Source: Sphingomonadaceae bacterium
GTDB taxonomy: Bacteria > Pseudomonadota > Alphaproteobacteria > Sphingomonadales > Sphingomonadaceae
Direction: 5' to 3'
Assembly: GCA_009923795.1 (NCBI GenBank)
Contig: RFSU01000139.1
Coordinates: 1 to 6,060, forward strand
DNA length: 6,060 nt
The position numbers and the translations under genes are program-made. A model generated the notes under the pieces. The model worked only from the letters and a program-made list of their open reading frames with translations, ran no database searches and was not told the DNA's origin. This document shows positions 1 to 5,244 of this stretch, in pieces. Positions within the stretch are counted from its first letter, which is position 1. Every line of letters starts with the position of its first letter.

Positions 1-495
1 CATCCCGATCCCTTCGTGCGGGCAGAGCTGATCCGGGAATTGGCTGTGGCCTCTGGCCCGGCGGGGATGGCCGGTGGGCAGATGATGGATTTGGTTGCCG
101 ATGGCGCGGATTTTGATCTGCACGCCGTCACCCGGTTGCAGCAGCTGAAAACGGGTGCGCTGATTTCCTTCTGCCTAGAGGCCGGGGCCATTTTGGGCCG
201 GGTCGCGCCAGACGGGCGGCTGGGCCTGCGCGGCTATGCGCGCGATGTGGGCCTTGCTTTCCAGATTGCCGATGATGTTCTGGATGCCGAAGGCGATGCC
301 GAAGTCGCGGGCAAGGCGCTCCAAAAAGATGCAGAGGCGGGCAAGGCGACCTTCCTGTCTTTGCTCGGCATTGATCGGGCCAAGGCGCAGATGCACATGC
401 TCGTCGATCAGGCGGTGGCGCATCTCCATGGCTTTGGCGCAGAGGCAGATTTATTGCGGGCCATCGCCCGTTATACCGTGGAAAGGGATCGATAA
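1..495 (+). CDS. ispA: Farnesyl-diphosphate synthase (polyprenyl synthetase family), 3' part only
   Basis: This is the C-terminal 164 residues of a short-chain isoprenyl diphosphate synthase; the reading frame is open through base 1, so the gene starts outside the window. The family condenses isopentenyl diphosphate with allylic diphosphates in the cytoplasm to make farnesyl diphosphate for quinones, undecaprenyl carriers and carotenoids. Visible in the fragment are GGQMMDL (residues 25-31), KTGALI (50-55), the second aspartate-rich metal/diphosphate motif FQIADDVLD (87-95) and GKATF (114-118). The order and spacing match IspA-type enzymes of about 300 residues, so roughly 135 residues, including the first DDxxD motif, are missing upstream. 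The GTG at 16 is an internal Val codon, not a start. The stop TAA at 493-495 shares its last base with the coaD ATG, which suggests cotranscription and translational coupling. A geranylgeranyl-diphosphate synthase is the main alternative, because chain-length residues lie in the missing part. Confidence 0.85.
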   Translation, partial: HPDPFVRAELIRELAVASGPAGMAGGQMMDLVADGADFDLHAVTRLQQLKTGALISFCLEAGAILGRVAPDGRLGLRGYARDVGLAFQIADDVLDAEGDAEVAGKALQKDAEAGKATFLSLLGIDRAKAQMHMLVDQAVAHLHGFGAEADLLRAIARYTVERDR

Positions 496-1001
496 TGGCA
501 GAACGCATTGGCGTTTATCCGGGGACGTTTGATCCCATCACCCTTGGCCATATGGATATCATCCGGCGCGGGGCAAAGCTGGTGGATCGGCTGGTCGTGG
601 GTGTCACCACCAATGCCAGCAAATCGCCCATGTTCTCTGACGCAGAACGCATTGAGATGGTGAAGCGCGAAGTCGCGACCATCAGCGGCGATATTGACGT
701 TGTCGGCTTTGACTCGCTGCTGATGGACTTTGCCGAGGCGCAAGGGGCCTCTGTCATCGTGCGCGGCCTGCGTGCTGTGGCCGATTTTGAATATGAATAT
801 CAAATGGCGGGCATGAACCAGCAGTTGAATGACCGGATTGAAACGGTGTTCCTGATGGCCGACGTCTCGCTGCAACCCATTGCATCGCGATTGGTGAAGG
901 AAATCGCGATTTATGGGGGGAAGATCCATAAGTTTGTCACCCCCAGCATTGAGGCTGAGGTGCAGGCGCGGCTCGATAAGATCGGCCGTCGCGGTCAATA
1001 A
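495..1001 (+). CDS. coaD: Phosphopantetheine adenylyltransferase
   Basis: A complete 168-residue protein, close to the usual 155-170 of bacterial CoaD. The enzyme transfers AMP from ATP to 4'-phosphopantetheine, giving dephospho-CoA and pyrophosphate, the penultimate step of coenzyme A synthesis in the cytoplasm. The N-terminal nucleotidyltransferase signature GVYPGTFDPITLGH (residues 6-19) contains the TxGH motif. VRGLRAVADFEYE (89-101) is the conserved phosphopantetheine/ATP-binding segment, and SRLVKEIA (131-138) matches the C-terminal ATP-binding motif, usually SSxLVKEIA. One of the two leading serines is Ala here, which is a common kind of variation. The start is supported by an AGGGA element at 484-488, six bases before the ATG and inside the end of ispA. 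The ATG overlaps the ispA stop in TAATG, so the two genes are probably translated together. Identification is secure. Confidence 0.97.
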   Translation: MAERIGVYPGTFDPITLGHMDIIRRGAKLVDRLVVGVTTNASKSPMFSDAERIEMVKREVATISGDIDVVGFDSLLMDFAEAQGASVIVRGLRAVADFEYEYQMAGMNQQLNDRIETVFLMADVSLQPIASRLVKEIAIYGGKIHKFVTPSIEAEVQARLDKIGRRGQ

Positions 1002-1013
1002 TTCATTCATCGT

Positions 1014-1040
1014 CTGCTCAGCCAAATGTGGCTAGGGCAG
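1014..1040 (+). other. Intergenic stem-loop between coaD and the cyclophilin gene
   Basis: Bases 1014-1019 pair with 1035-1040 (one G-U pair). After a bulged A at 1034, 1020-1024 pair with 1029-1033 around an AATG loop, giving an 11-bp imperfect stem. It lies 12 bases after the coaD stop. No run of T follows on either strand, so it is not a convincing intrinsic terminator. It could be an RNA-processing or mRNA-stabilising element, or chance. Confidence 0.35.
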
Positions 1041-1064
1041 ATTCGATGAAGATTGAGGTGTAGA

Positions 1065-1727
1065 GTGAAAACAATATTTGCTGCTGTGATGATGCTGTTG
1101 GGACTATCCGGGCTTGCCCAAGCGGCGGAGGCGCAAACCCCGCCCGCCCCGCAGGCCGGGGCCACTCTGCCTCAGATTGATCCTGAAAATATATTGGTGC
1201 TGCAACTGTCCACCGGCGGGCCAGTGCGCATCCTGTTGCGCCCGGATAAGGCGCCCAACCATGTCGCGCGTATGAAGCTGCTGACCCGGGCGGGCTTTTA
1301 TGATGGCCTGTTGTTCCACCGCGTGATCGAAGGCTTTATGGCGCAAACGGGCGATCCACTGGGCACGGGCACGGGCGGCTCTCCACTGCCGGATTTGCAG
1401 GCGGAGTTTAATGATCTGCCGCATCTGCGCGGCGCGCTTTCCATGGCCCGGGCCGAAAGCCCGGACAGCGCCAATAGCCAGTTTTTCATCGTCTTTTCGC
1501 CCGTCTTGCGGCTGGATGGCAAATATACGGTTTTGGGTCGCCTCTTGTCGGGCATGCAATTTGTCGATGCGATCAACCGGGGGGAACCACCCGCCACGCC
1601 ATCGACCATCGTGAAGGCTTGGATAGAAGCAGACGGCCCAGATGCCGCGCGCACGCCCTTGCCGCCCGTTGCTGCGCCCGCCGCATCGGCAGACCCCGCG
1701 CCGCAGGACGGGCTGACACAGCCCTAA
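1065..1727 (+). CDS. Exported cyclophilin-type peptidyl-prolyl cis-trans isomerase
   Basis: From a GTG start the product has 220 residues. I prefer GTG 1065 over the in-frame TTG at 1053 because GAGG (1055-1058) sits six bases ahead of it and the protein then begins with a classic signal peptide: Lys2, a hydrophobic core at about residues 4-17, and AQA at 18-20 as a likely cleavage site. The cyclophilin domain runs from about 42 to 190. It holds FHRVIEGFMAQTGD (84-97), containing the catalytic Arg86 with Phe91, Met92 and Gln94, then ANSQFFI (136-142) and RLDGKYTVLG (149-158). The site equivalent to Trp121 of human cyclophilin A is Arg, and His126 is Tyr; departures at these sites are common in bacterial cyclophilins. 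A Pro/Ala-rich tail of about 28 residues follows. The role is proline isomerisation during folding of periplasmic proteins, as for PpiA. A lipoprotein is unlikely because no lipobox Cys is present. queA starts 3 bp downstream. Confidence 0.92.
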   Translation: MKTIFAAVMMLLGLSGLAQAAEAQTPPAPQAGATLPQIDPENILVLQLSTGGPVRILLRPDKAPNHVARMKLLTRAGFYDGLLFHRVIEGFMAQTGDPLGTGTGGSPLPDLQAEFNDLPHLRGALSMARAESPDSANSQFFIVFSPVLRLDGKYTVLGRLLSGMQFVDAINRGEPPATPSTIVKAWIEADGPDAARTPLPPVAAPAASADPAPQDGLTQP

Positions 1728-1730
1728 TCC

Positions 1731-2756
1731 ATGCGCGTTGACCTGTTTGATTTCGCTCTCCCGCAAGAGCTGATTGCCCTGCGCCCGGCTGTCCCGCGGG
1801 ATAGTGCGCGCCTGCTGCATCTTGAGGGGGACGACACGCGCGACCTGATCGTGCGCGATTTGCCCAGCCTGCTGGCCCCCGGTGACTGCCTTGTCTTTAA
1901 CGACACGCGCGTCATCCCGGCCCAGTTAGAGGGCAGGCGGGGTGAAGCAAAGATCGGCGCCACCTTGCATAAACGCGAAGGGCTGCGTGACTGGCGGGCC
2001 TTTGTGAAAAATGCCAAGCGCCTGCGCGAGGGGGATCAGATCCTCTTTGGCGGCGGCGTGACCGCCATTGCCAGCGCCCGCGCACCAGACGGCAGCTTGC
2101 TCCTCCATTTTGAAGGGGAGGAGCCGGTCGAAATCCTGCTCGAACGGGCAGGGACAATGCCGCTCCCCCCCTATATCGCCGCGCGCCGCCCGGTCGATGA
2201 ACGCGATCAGGAAGATTACCAGACGATGTTTGCGCGGGAAAAAGGGGCCGTCGCCGCGCCCACCGCCGCGCTGCACTTTACGCCAGACCTCATGACGGCC
2301 CTCTCTGACCGGGGCATCCTGCACGAAACGCTAACCCTCCATGTGGGGGCGGGGACGTTCCTGCCGGTGAAGGCAGAGGATACGCAGGATCACCAAATGC
2401 ACGCCGAATGGGGCCGCATTGATGCGGCCACCGCCGATCGCCTCAACGCCGTGCGCGCCAAGGGCGGCCGTGTCATCGCCGTCGGCACCACCTCCCTACG
2501 TCTCCTTGAAAGTGCGGCGGGCGAAGATGATGTCATCCGCCCCTTTGAAGGCGATACCGCCATCTTCATCACGCCCGGCTATCGGTTTAAGGCGATTGAC
2601 GGCCTGATGACCAATTTCCACCTGCCCAAATCCACCCTGTTCATGCTCGTCAGCGCCTTGATGGGCCGAGAGCGGATGCAGGCGGCCTATGCCCATGCCA
2701 TTGGCGAGGGGTATCGGTTTTACAGCTATGGGGATTCGAGTTTGTTGGTGCGGTAA
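1731..2756 (+). CDS. queA: S-adenosylmethionine:tRNA ribosyltransferase-isomerase
   Basis: A complete 341-residue protein, slightly shorter than the roughly 356 of E. coli QueA. It transfers and isomerises the ribosyl part of S-adenosylmethionine onto 7-aminomethyl-7-deazaguanine at position 34 of GUN-anticodon tRNAs, forming epoxyqueuosine. Conserved blocks appear along the whole length: MRVDLFDFALP (1-11), VFNDTRVIPAQL (55-66), APTAALHFT (176-184), HVGAGTFLPV (204-213), HQMHAEW (221-227), GTTSLR (252-257), TNFHLPKSTLFML (294-306) and FYSYGDSSL (330-338). The ATG at 1731 gives the family's standard N terminus. No close Shine-Dalgarno sequence is visible (AGGA at 1705-1708 is too far), so translation probably depends on ribosomes finishing the cyclophilin gene 3 bp upstream. 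The partner gene tgt, adjacent to queA in many proteobacteria, is not in the window; a low-GC minus-strand gene directly follows instead. Confidence 0.97.
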   Translation: MRVDLFDFALPQELIALRPAVPRDSARLLHLEGDDTRDLIVRDLPSLLAPGDCLVFNDTRVIPAQLEGRRGEAKIGATLHKREGLRDWRAFVKNAKRLREGDQILFGGGVTAIASARAPDGSLLLHFEGEEPVEILLERAGTMPLPPYIAARRPVDERDQEDYQTMFAREKGAVAAPTAALHFTPDLMTALSDRGILHETLTLHVGAGTFLPVKAEDTQDHQMHAEWGRIDAATADRLNAVRAKGGRVIAVGTTSLRLLESAAGEDDVIRPFEGDTAIFITPGYRFKAIDGLMTNFHLPKSTLFMLVSALMGRERMQAAYAHAIGEGYRFYSYGDSSLLVR

Positions 2757-3374
2757 TTAAGTTGATGCGATTTCTGCCCAGTGTAAAATGTCCAGACCGG
2801 TCTTTTCTGATAAAGTGGAAGACGCATTTGCGGGCTTCGCCGATATTCTATTTCCAACTGTATCAAACAGTTTGAATTCGTAGTTCGAGTATTGGGTGTT
2901 TCGAAATGCTTCGTTGCAGATAAAGCATCCCATCGCACCCAAATGGCGCTTCAGCTCTGGTTTTTGAATCGCCCACACATGATAGACCTCTACACCATTT
3001 TTTGTTTCCAACATGAATGTGGGTCGAACACTTACTTTCAGGCGCTTCCTTGCCAAGCTTAGGGTTGCTGCACCTTGGAATAGTGAAAGCCGTTTTCTGC
3101 TCTTCCCAAACTTTTCGACAAAACGCTGATAAGCTTGCGTGTTGTATTCTCTTTCTGCCAGCGTTGGGGCTGAAGCGAGGATCGAATTGATTTTATCAAT
3201 CCCTTTGTCATCGATGAATGCCTTGATGGCACTCCTGAGCGTGCGGTAATAATCATATCCTGAAGCGTCGCTAGCTATGCGCTTAGCCACTTCAGCCATC
3301 TGCTGAGACATATCAAGCGCGGCTAGTTTTAGGAATGCGTTTAATCCGACATTCATGGCATGTTTTTCTGGCAT
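2757..3374 (-). CDS. Hypothetical protein, 205 residues, not recognised
   Basis: I do not recognise this protein. The frame is open up to 3452, but I place the start at ATG 3372-3374 because on the minus strand GAGG lies nine bases upstream; the extra 26 residues of the longer form come from AT-rich DNA and look spurious. The 205-residue product appears soluble: a mostly helical N-terminal part (about 8-65, rich in Ala, Leu and Lys), a basic stretch with KSRKRLSLF (91-99) and LARKRLKVSVRPTF (107-120), then an alternating region that looks like beta strands with ETKNGVEVYHVWAIQ (123-137), GCFICNEAF (149-157) and YEFKLFD (165-171). The CxxC pair at 150-153 is single, so it gives no zinc finger by itself. 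No signal peptide or membrane segment is seen. It is the last gene of the low-GC islet, separated from the HNH-linked genes by about 150 bp and likely transcribed from its own promoter. Its TAA directly abuts the queA TAA on the other strand. Confidence 0.75.
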   Translation of the reverse strand: MPEKHAMNVGLNAFLKLAALDMSQQMAEVAKRIASDASGYDYYRTLRSAIKAFIDDKGIDKINSILASAPTLAEREYNTQAYQRFVEKFGKSRKRLSLFQGAATLSLARKRLKVSVRPTFMLETKNGVEVYHVWAIQKPELKRHLGAMGCFICNEAFRNTQYSNYEFKLFDTVGNRISAKPANASSTLSEKTGLDILHWAEIAST

Positions 3375-3446
3375 ATGTTTAAACCTCAAAGAGGCTATTA
3401 TTAATACAATTGCATTTTTATATAAATAAATAATAATTAAGTGTAA

Positions 3447-3459
3447 TATCAAATGTTTA
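3447..3459 (+). promoter_or_regulatory. Candidate integration host factor (IHF) binding site
   Basis: TATCAAATGTTTA fits the IHF consensus WATCAANNNNTTR at every defined position, and an A/T-only tract lies just upstream on the same strand (3421-3440), as in many strong IHF sites. It sits about 75-85 bp upstream of the start of the 205-residue gene, a reasonable place for DNA bending at a promoter. In such AT-rich DNA a chance match is quite possible. Confidence 0.35.
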
Positions 3460-3472
3460 AGATATAAACATT
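3452..3472. repeat. Inverted repeat, 8-bp arms around a 5-bp centre
   Basis: AATGTTTA (3452-3459) and TAAACATT (3465-3472) are perfect reverse complements separated by AGATA. The arms are A/T-rich and no T-run follows, so a transcriptional operator is a more natural reading than a terminator. It overlaps the IHF-like match and lies upstream of the 205-residue gene, so either could matter for that gene's control. Confidence 0.4.
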
Positions 3473-3513
3473 GGAATTGGTTTCTATTTATTGATCATTA
3501 AATGCTTCTGAAA

Positions 3514-3528
3514 TCCTAAGTTTTAGGA
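3514..3528 (-). terminator. Weak candidate terminator for the HNH gene pair
   Basis: TCCTAA and TTAGGA form a perfect 6-bp inverted repeat with a 3-base loop. On the minus strand the stop codon of the 68-residue gene lies inside the stem, and TTT follows it. The stem is short and A/T-rich and the T-run is minimal, so termination would be inefficient at best. Placement right at the end of the two-gene unit is the main support. Confidence 0.3.
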
Positions 3529-3729
3529 GATAATACTCAGCGCCCGACGTTGACCGCGTTCTCGCAATTCCGCTCGATATCGACCACGTTCCGCCGTAAC
3601 CGCAGCACTGCCATTCCACATATCGGCTAGTGTATTCTCTGCATCAAGGCGGCTACAATCCACCTCATGCGTTTCAATATCTTCACCATGCCATTCAGAC
3701 CAAAGCGTTAGAATGAAGCGCTTGTTCAT
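3523..3729 (-). CDS. Small hypothetical protein (68 residues) downstream of the HNH endonuclease gene
   Basis: A 68-residue protein I do not recognise. The ATG at 3727-3729 is preceded, six bases upstream, by AGG within ACAGGTGACAT, a good ribosome binding site, which argues for a real gene. It begins 12 bp after the stop of the HNH gene on the same strand, so the two are probably one transcript. Residues 1-10 (KRFILTLW) look like a beta strand, the middle is acidic (HGEDIETHEVDC, 14-25), and the C-terminal third is strongly basic, with RGRYRAELRERGQRR (48-62), suggestive of a helix that could contact nucleic acid or the acidic face of a partner. No membrane segment or signal peptide is present. 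Size and position would suit an accessory, regulator or inhibitor of the nuclease, but nothing in the sequence shows which. It may also be an unrelated cargo gene. Confidence 0.65.
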   Translation of the reverse strand: MNKRFILTLWSEWHGEDIETHEVDCSRLDAENTLADMWNGSAAVTAERGRYRAELRERGQRRALSIIS

Positions 3730-3741
3730 ATGTCACCTGTT

Positions 3742-4551
3742 CTAGATCCGGTTGTCGATGAACACATTGGTAAAGTGCCAATCCAGAAACTCTGGATCCG
3801 GTTCAAGCCGAGCGGCTGGTCTTAACCGCGTTCCGGAAAATGGCTCAAAAAATGACCGCGTTCTCTCTCCCGTGTGTTCGAGAAGCTGCTGAGAAATGTG
3901 CAGGCACTTGTTCTGATCGGCGGAAATCAGACCACAGTCGAAGGCGCGGTCAAAAGTAGCTGACAATAACAGACCGTTTGCGGGGTTATGTCGATTATGC
4001 TCATCTGCATGCCAAGGCCTTATATGGCTCGCTATGAGCAGCCTCGGTTCGGATAGCCCTGTAATACAGCATTGCTCCTCGAAGTTTGCGATAACAGCTC
4101 GACGGAAAAAGTTTTGCCCAATCCGCCGTGAGACAATGACTTGACTGGTTGAGGCGTCGAAGTGCTTTTGAAACTGGTATTCGCTTTGAACGTCCCTGAC
4201 CTCATCCTTCGATGTTGGAGAGGATTGGGCGACGGTTTCTGACCAGAGCAGCTCGGCTTCAGTAACGAGTAGAGTCCAATCCGCTGAAAACTTCGCATAA
4301 AGCTGGCGATCTTGCTTTGATGTTCCCGTGAGCCCGCGGCGCCCACTGCCCGTAATTTTAGGATCAAGACTTGCGAAGTTACCCAGCTTCATCGCGACTG
4401 AGTTGCTCGTTCTTCCTATTGCAGAAGCAAGTTTTTGTATTTCAGGTGTACCCGAGTCAATCTTGCCGAAAGGCAGTTGGAAATAGAGGAACAGGGCGAG
4501 GATTGTCTCCTTCTCTGTCCAGCGCCTTGATGGAATGTTCTTTAATGTCAT
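3742..4551 (-). CDS. HNH endonuclease, putative restriction-endonuclease type
   Basis: A 269-residue protein with two parts. The N-terminal part (about 8-95) resembles the DNA-binding-like region common in stand-alone bacterial HNH nucleases annotated as putative restriction endonucleases: RRWTEKETILAL (9-20), QLPFGKI (25-31), IGRTSNSVAMKLGNFASLDP (45-64) and the GLTGTSKQDR segment (73-82). The C-terminal HNH domain (about 148-215, HNH_2-like) has CCITG (161-165), SHIRPW (175-180, His176), NGLLLS (192-197, Asn192) and FDRAFDCGLIS (200-210). The third metal ligand position appears to be Asp201 or Asp205 rather than His, as in many members of this group. FLDWHFTNVF (255-264) matches the usual C-terminal motif. 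It should cut DNA, and a role against foreign DNA is inferred from family. No methyltransferase gene is nearby. The ATG at 4549-4551 is the only sensible start but has no clear Shine-Dalgarno sequence. The 68-residue gene follows after 12 bp. Confidence 0.9.
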   Translation of the reverse strand: MTLKNIPSRRWTEKETILALFLYFQLPFGKIDSGTPEIQKLASAIGRTSNSVAMKLGNFASLDPKITGSGRRGLTGTSKQDRQLYAKFSADWTLLVTEAELLWSETVAQSSPTSKDEVRDVQSEYQFQKHFDASTSQVIVSRRIGQNFFRRAVIANFEEQCCITGLSEPRLLIASHIRPWHADEHNRHNPANGLLLSATFDRAFDCGLISADQNKCLHISQQLLEHTGERTRSFFEPFSGTRLRPAARLEPDPEFLDWHFTNVFIDNRI

Positions 4552-4658
4552 GCTTACATCGTGGATAGCATCGGAGCTGGGTTCAATAATCTTTACGGCT
4601 ACTCTTCTTCACCTTTAATCACCCCCTTGCTCCATCCCCCCAAATAAGCTTTCATCCG

Positions 4659-4684
4659 CTCTGTCCGCATCAAGACGGGCAGGG
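4659..4684 (+). promoter_or_regulatory. Possible stem-loop overlapping the ribosome binding site of the membrane protein gene
   Basis: Bases 4659-4667 can pair with 4676-4684 (nine pairs, two of them G-U) around an eight-base loop. The 3' arm covers part of the purine-rich AGGGAGAGGGG run (4681-4691) that precedes the ATG at 4696. Part of that run stays free, so the effect on translation may be modest. The rest of the 144-bp gap 4552-4695 shows no other feature I can support: no clear -35/-10 pair on either strand. Confidence 0.25.
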
Positions 4685-4695
4685 AGAGGGGATAT

Positions 4696-5238
4696 ATGTC
4701 GGATCAAACGAGTGGAGCTGCGCCTGCGGCTGACGCGCCGTCGCCTTTGGCGGGGGTTGGTGTTGTGGTGATTGTCGCCATTGCCATCATCGGTTGGGCG
4801 GTGATTGGCGGGCGGTTGTTTCAGGATGTGTCGCTGTTCGGCGGCTTTTTGATGCTGTGGCATTATGCGAATATGGAACAGTTGGAGATAAAGCGGCTGC
4901 CACAGGCTTTGGCTGGGGCAGCGGCGGGGATTGGCCTGTCCTGGCAGGTCGTCTGGCTGACGCAGATGATGGGGCCGCAGGGCAGTTTGTTGGGCCTGCT
5001 GGTCATGCTGGCCGCCATTTATCTTCAGGTGATTGCCATTTTGCCCTTTGTCTTCAACGCATCGGCCATGTTGTTTTTGACTGTGGCGGCCGCCCCCTTG
5101 GTTCAGCTGAAGGTTGATTTTGTCGATCTGACATTGGCGACCCTTGCGGGCGGGCTGTTCTTTGCGGGCTTTATTGAGGCGGTGAAGTGGCTGGCCACCC
5201 GGCTTATGCCTGCGGCCAGCCCAACAGCTGCGGAATAG
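4696..5238 (+). CDS. Small polytopic inner-membrane protein of unknown function
   Basis: A 180-residue, very hydrophobic protein that I cannot assign to a named family. After a short polar Ala/Ser/Pro N terminus (1-17) there are about five or six membrane segments: roughly 18-38, possibly 46-58, 70-90, 97-117, 120-137 and 145-167. The longest hydrophilic connection is around 57-70 (HYANMEQLEIKRLPQ), probably cytoplasmic because of its Lys and Arg. A DUF1097-like small membrane protein is one possibility by general layout, held at low confidence. The start is supported by the purine-rich AGGGAGAGGGG at 4681-4691, giving usable spacing to ATG 4696. GC content returns to the high level of the core genes, so this gene is probably resident and not part of the low-GC islet. 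It ends 6 bp from the stop of the convergent dehydrogenase gene, leaving no room for a separate terminator. Confidence 0.85.
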   Translation: MSDQTSGAAPAADAPSPLAGVGVVVIVAIAIIGWAVIGGRLFQDVSLFGGFLMLWHYANMEQLEIKRLPQALAGAAAGIGLSWQVVWLTQMMGPQGSLLGLLVMLAAIYLQVIAILPFVFNASAMLFLTVAAAPLVQLKVDFVDLTLATLAGGLFFAGFIEAVKWLATRLMPAASPTAAE

Positions 5239-5244
5239 AGGCGT

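Larger units (their letters stand above)
3375..3522 (-). promoter_or_regulatory. AT-rich intergenic region, probable promoter of the 205-residue gene
   Basis: This 148-bp gene-free gap is the most AT-rich part of the window (3421-3480 has 10 G+C in 60). It lies upstream of the minus-strand gene starting at 3374. On the minus strand it contains TTGATA (complement of 3447-3452) as a possible -35 box and several TATA-like hexamers downstream, such as TATTTA and TATAAA, but no single pair has both a good match and normal spacing. The ribosome binding site GAGG (complement of 3384-3387) sits in a small CCTC-TTT-GAGG hairpin (3384-3394). The region also carries the IHF-like site and inverted repeat listed separately. 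Confidence 0.4.
2757..4620. other. Low-GC accessory islet with HNH nuclease and two orphan genes
   Basis: Three genes, all on the minus strand, occupy this stretch between plus-strand genes of much higher GC. Sample hand counts are 28/60 G+C at 2881-2940, 10/60 at 3421-3480 and 27/60 at 4261-4320, against 41/60 in queA and 36/60 in the membrane protein gene to the right. The left edge is sharp, at the queA stop codon. The right edge is placed approximately, between the HNH gene start (4551) and the GC-rich leader of the gene at 4696. No integrase, transposase, tRNA or clear flanking direct repeat was found. Horizontal acquisition is therefore inferred from composition, strand switch and the nuclease gene. 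Confidence 0.55.

Noticed and set aside
1053..1064. TTG 1053 as the start of the cyclophilin gene
   Set aside because: It would overlap the GAGG ribosome binding site that is ideally placed for GTG 1065 and would add MRCR before a signal peptide that is complete without it.
471..1820. Long minus-strand frames opposite coaD (471-1025) and the cyclophilin gene (1104-1820)
   Set aside because: They lie antisense to clearly identified genes in GC-rich DNA, encode low-complexity Arg/Gln/His-rich products, and have no family motifs.
3375..3452. N-terminal extension (26 residues, hydrophobic) of the 205-residue protein
   Set aside because: It is encoded by extremely AT-rich DNA with no ribosome binding site before its ATG, whereas ATG 3374 has GAGG nine bases upstream. 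The apparent membrane segment is probably a composition artefact.
3551..3865. 13-bp direct repeat TGACCGCGTTCTC at 3551-3563 and 3853-3865
   Set aside because: The copies lie inside two coding genes in different reading frames and encode unrelated residues; no third full copy or regular spacing exists. Chance is sufficient.
4561..4600. tRNA-like T-loop string GGTTCAATAATC near the right edge of the islet
   Set aside because: No matching acceptor, anticodon arm or full T-stem is present, so there is no tRNA or tRNA-fragment attachment site that I can support.
2757..4695. Target-site duplication or terminal inverted repeats around the islet
   Set aside because: The sequences at the queA junction and around 4552-4695 were compared and no convincing direct or inverted pair was seen.
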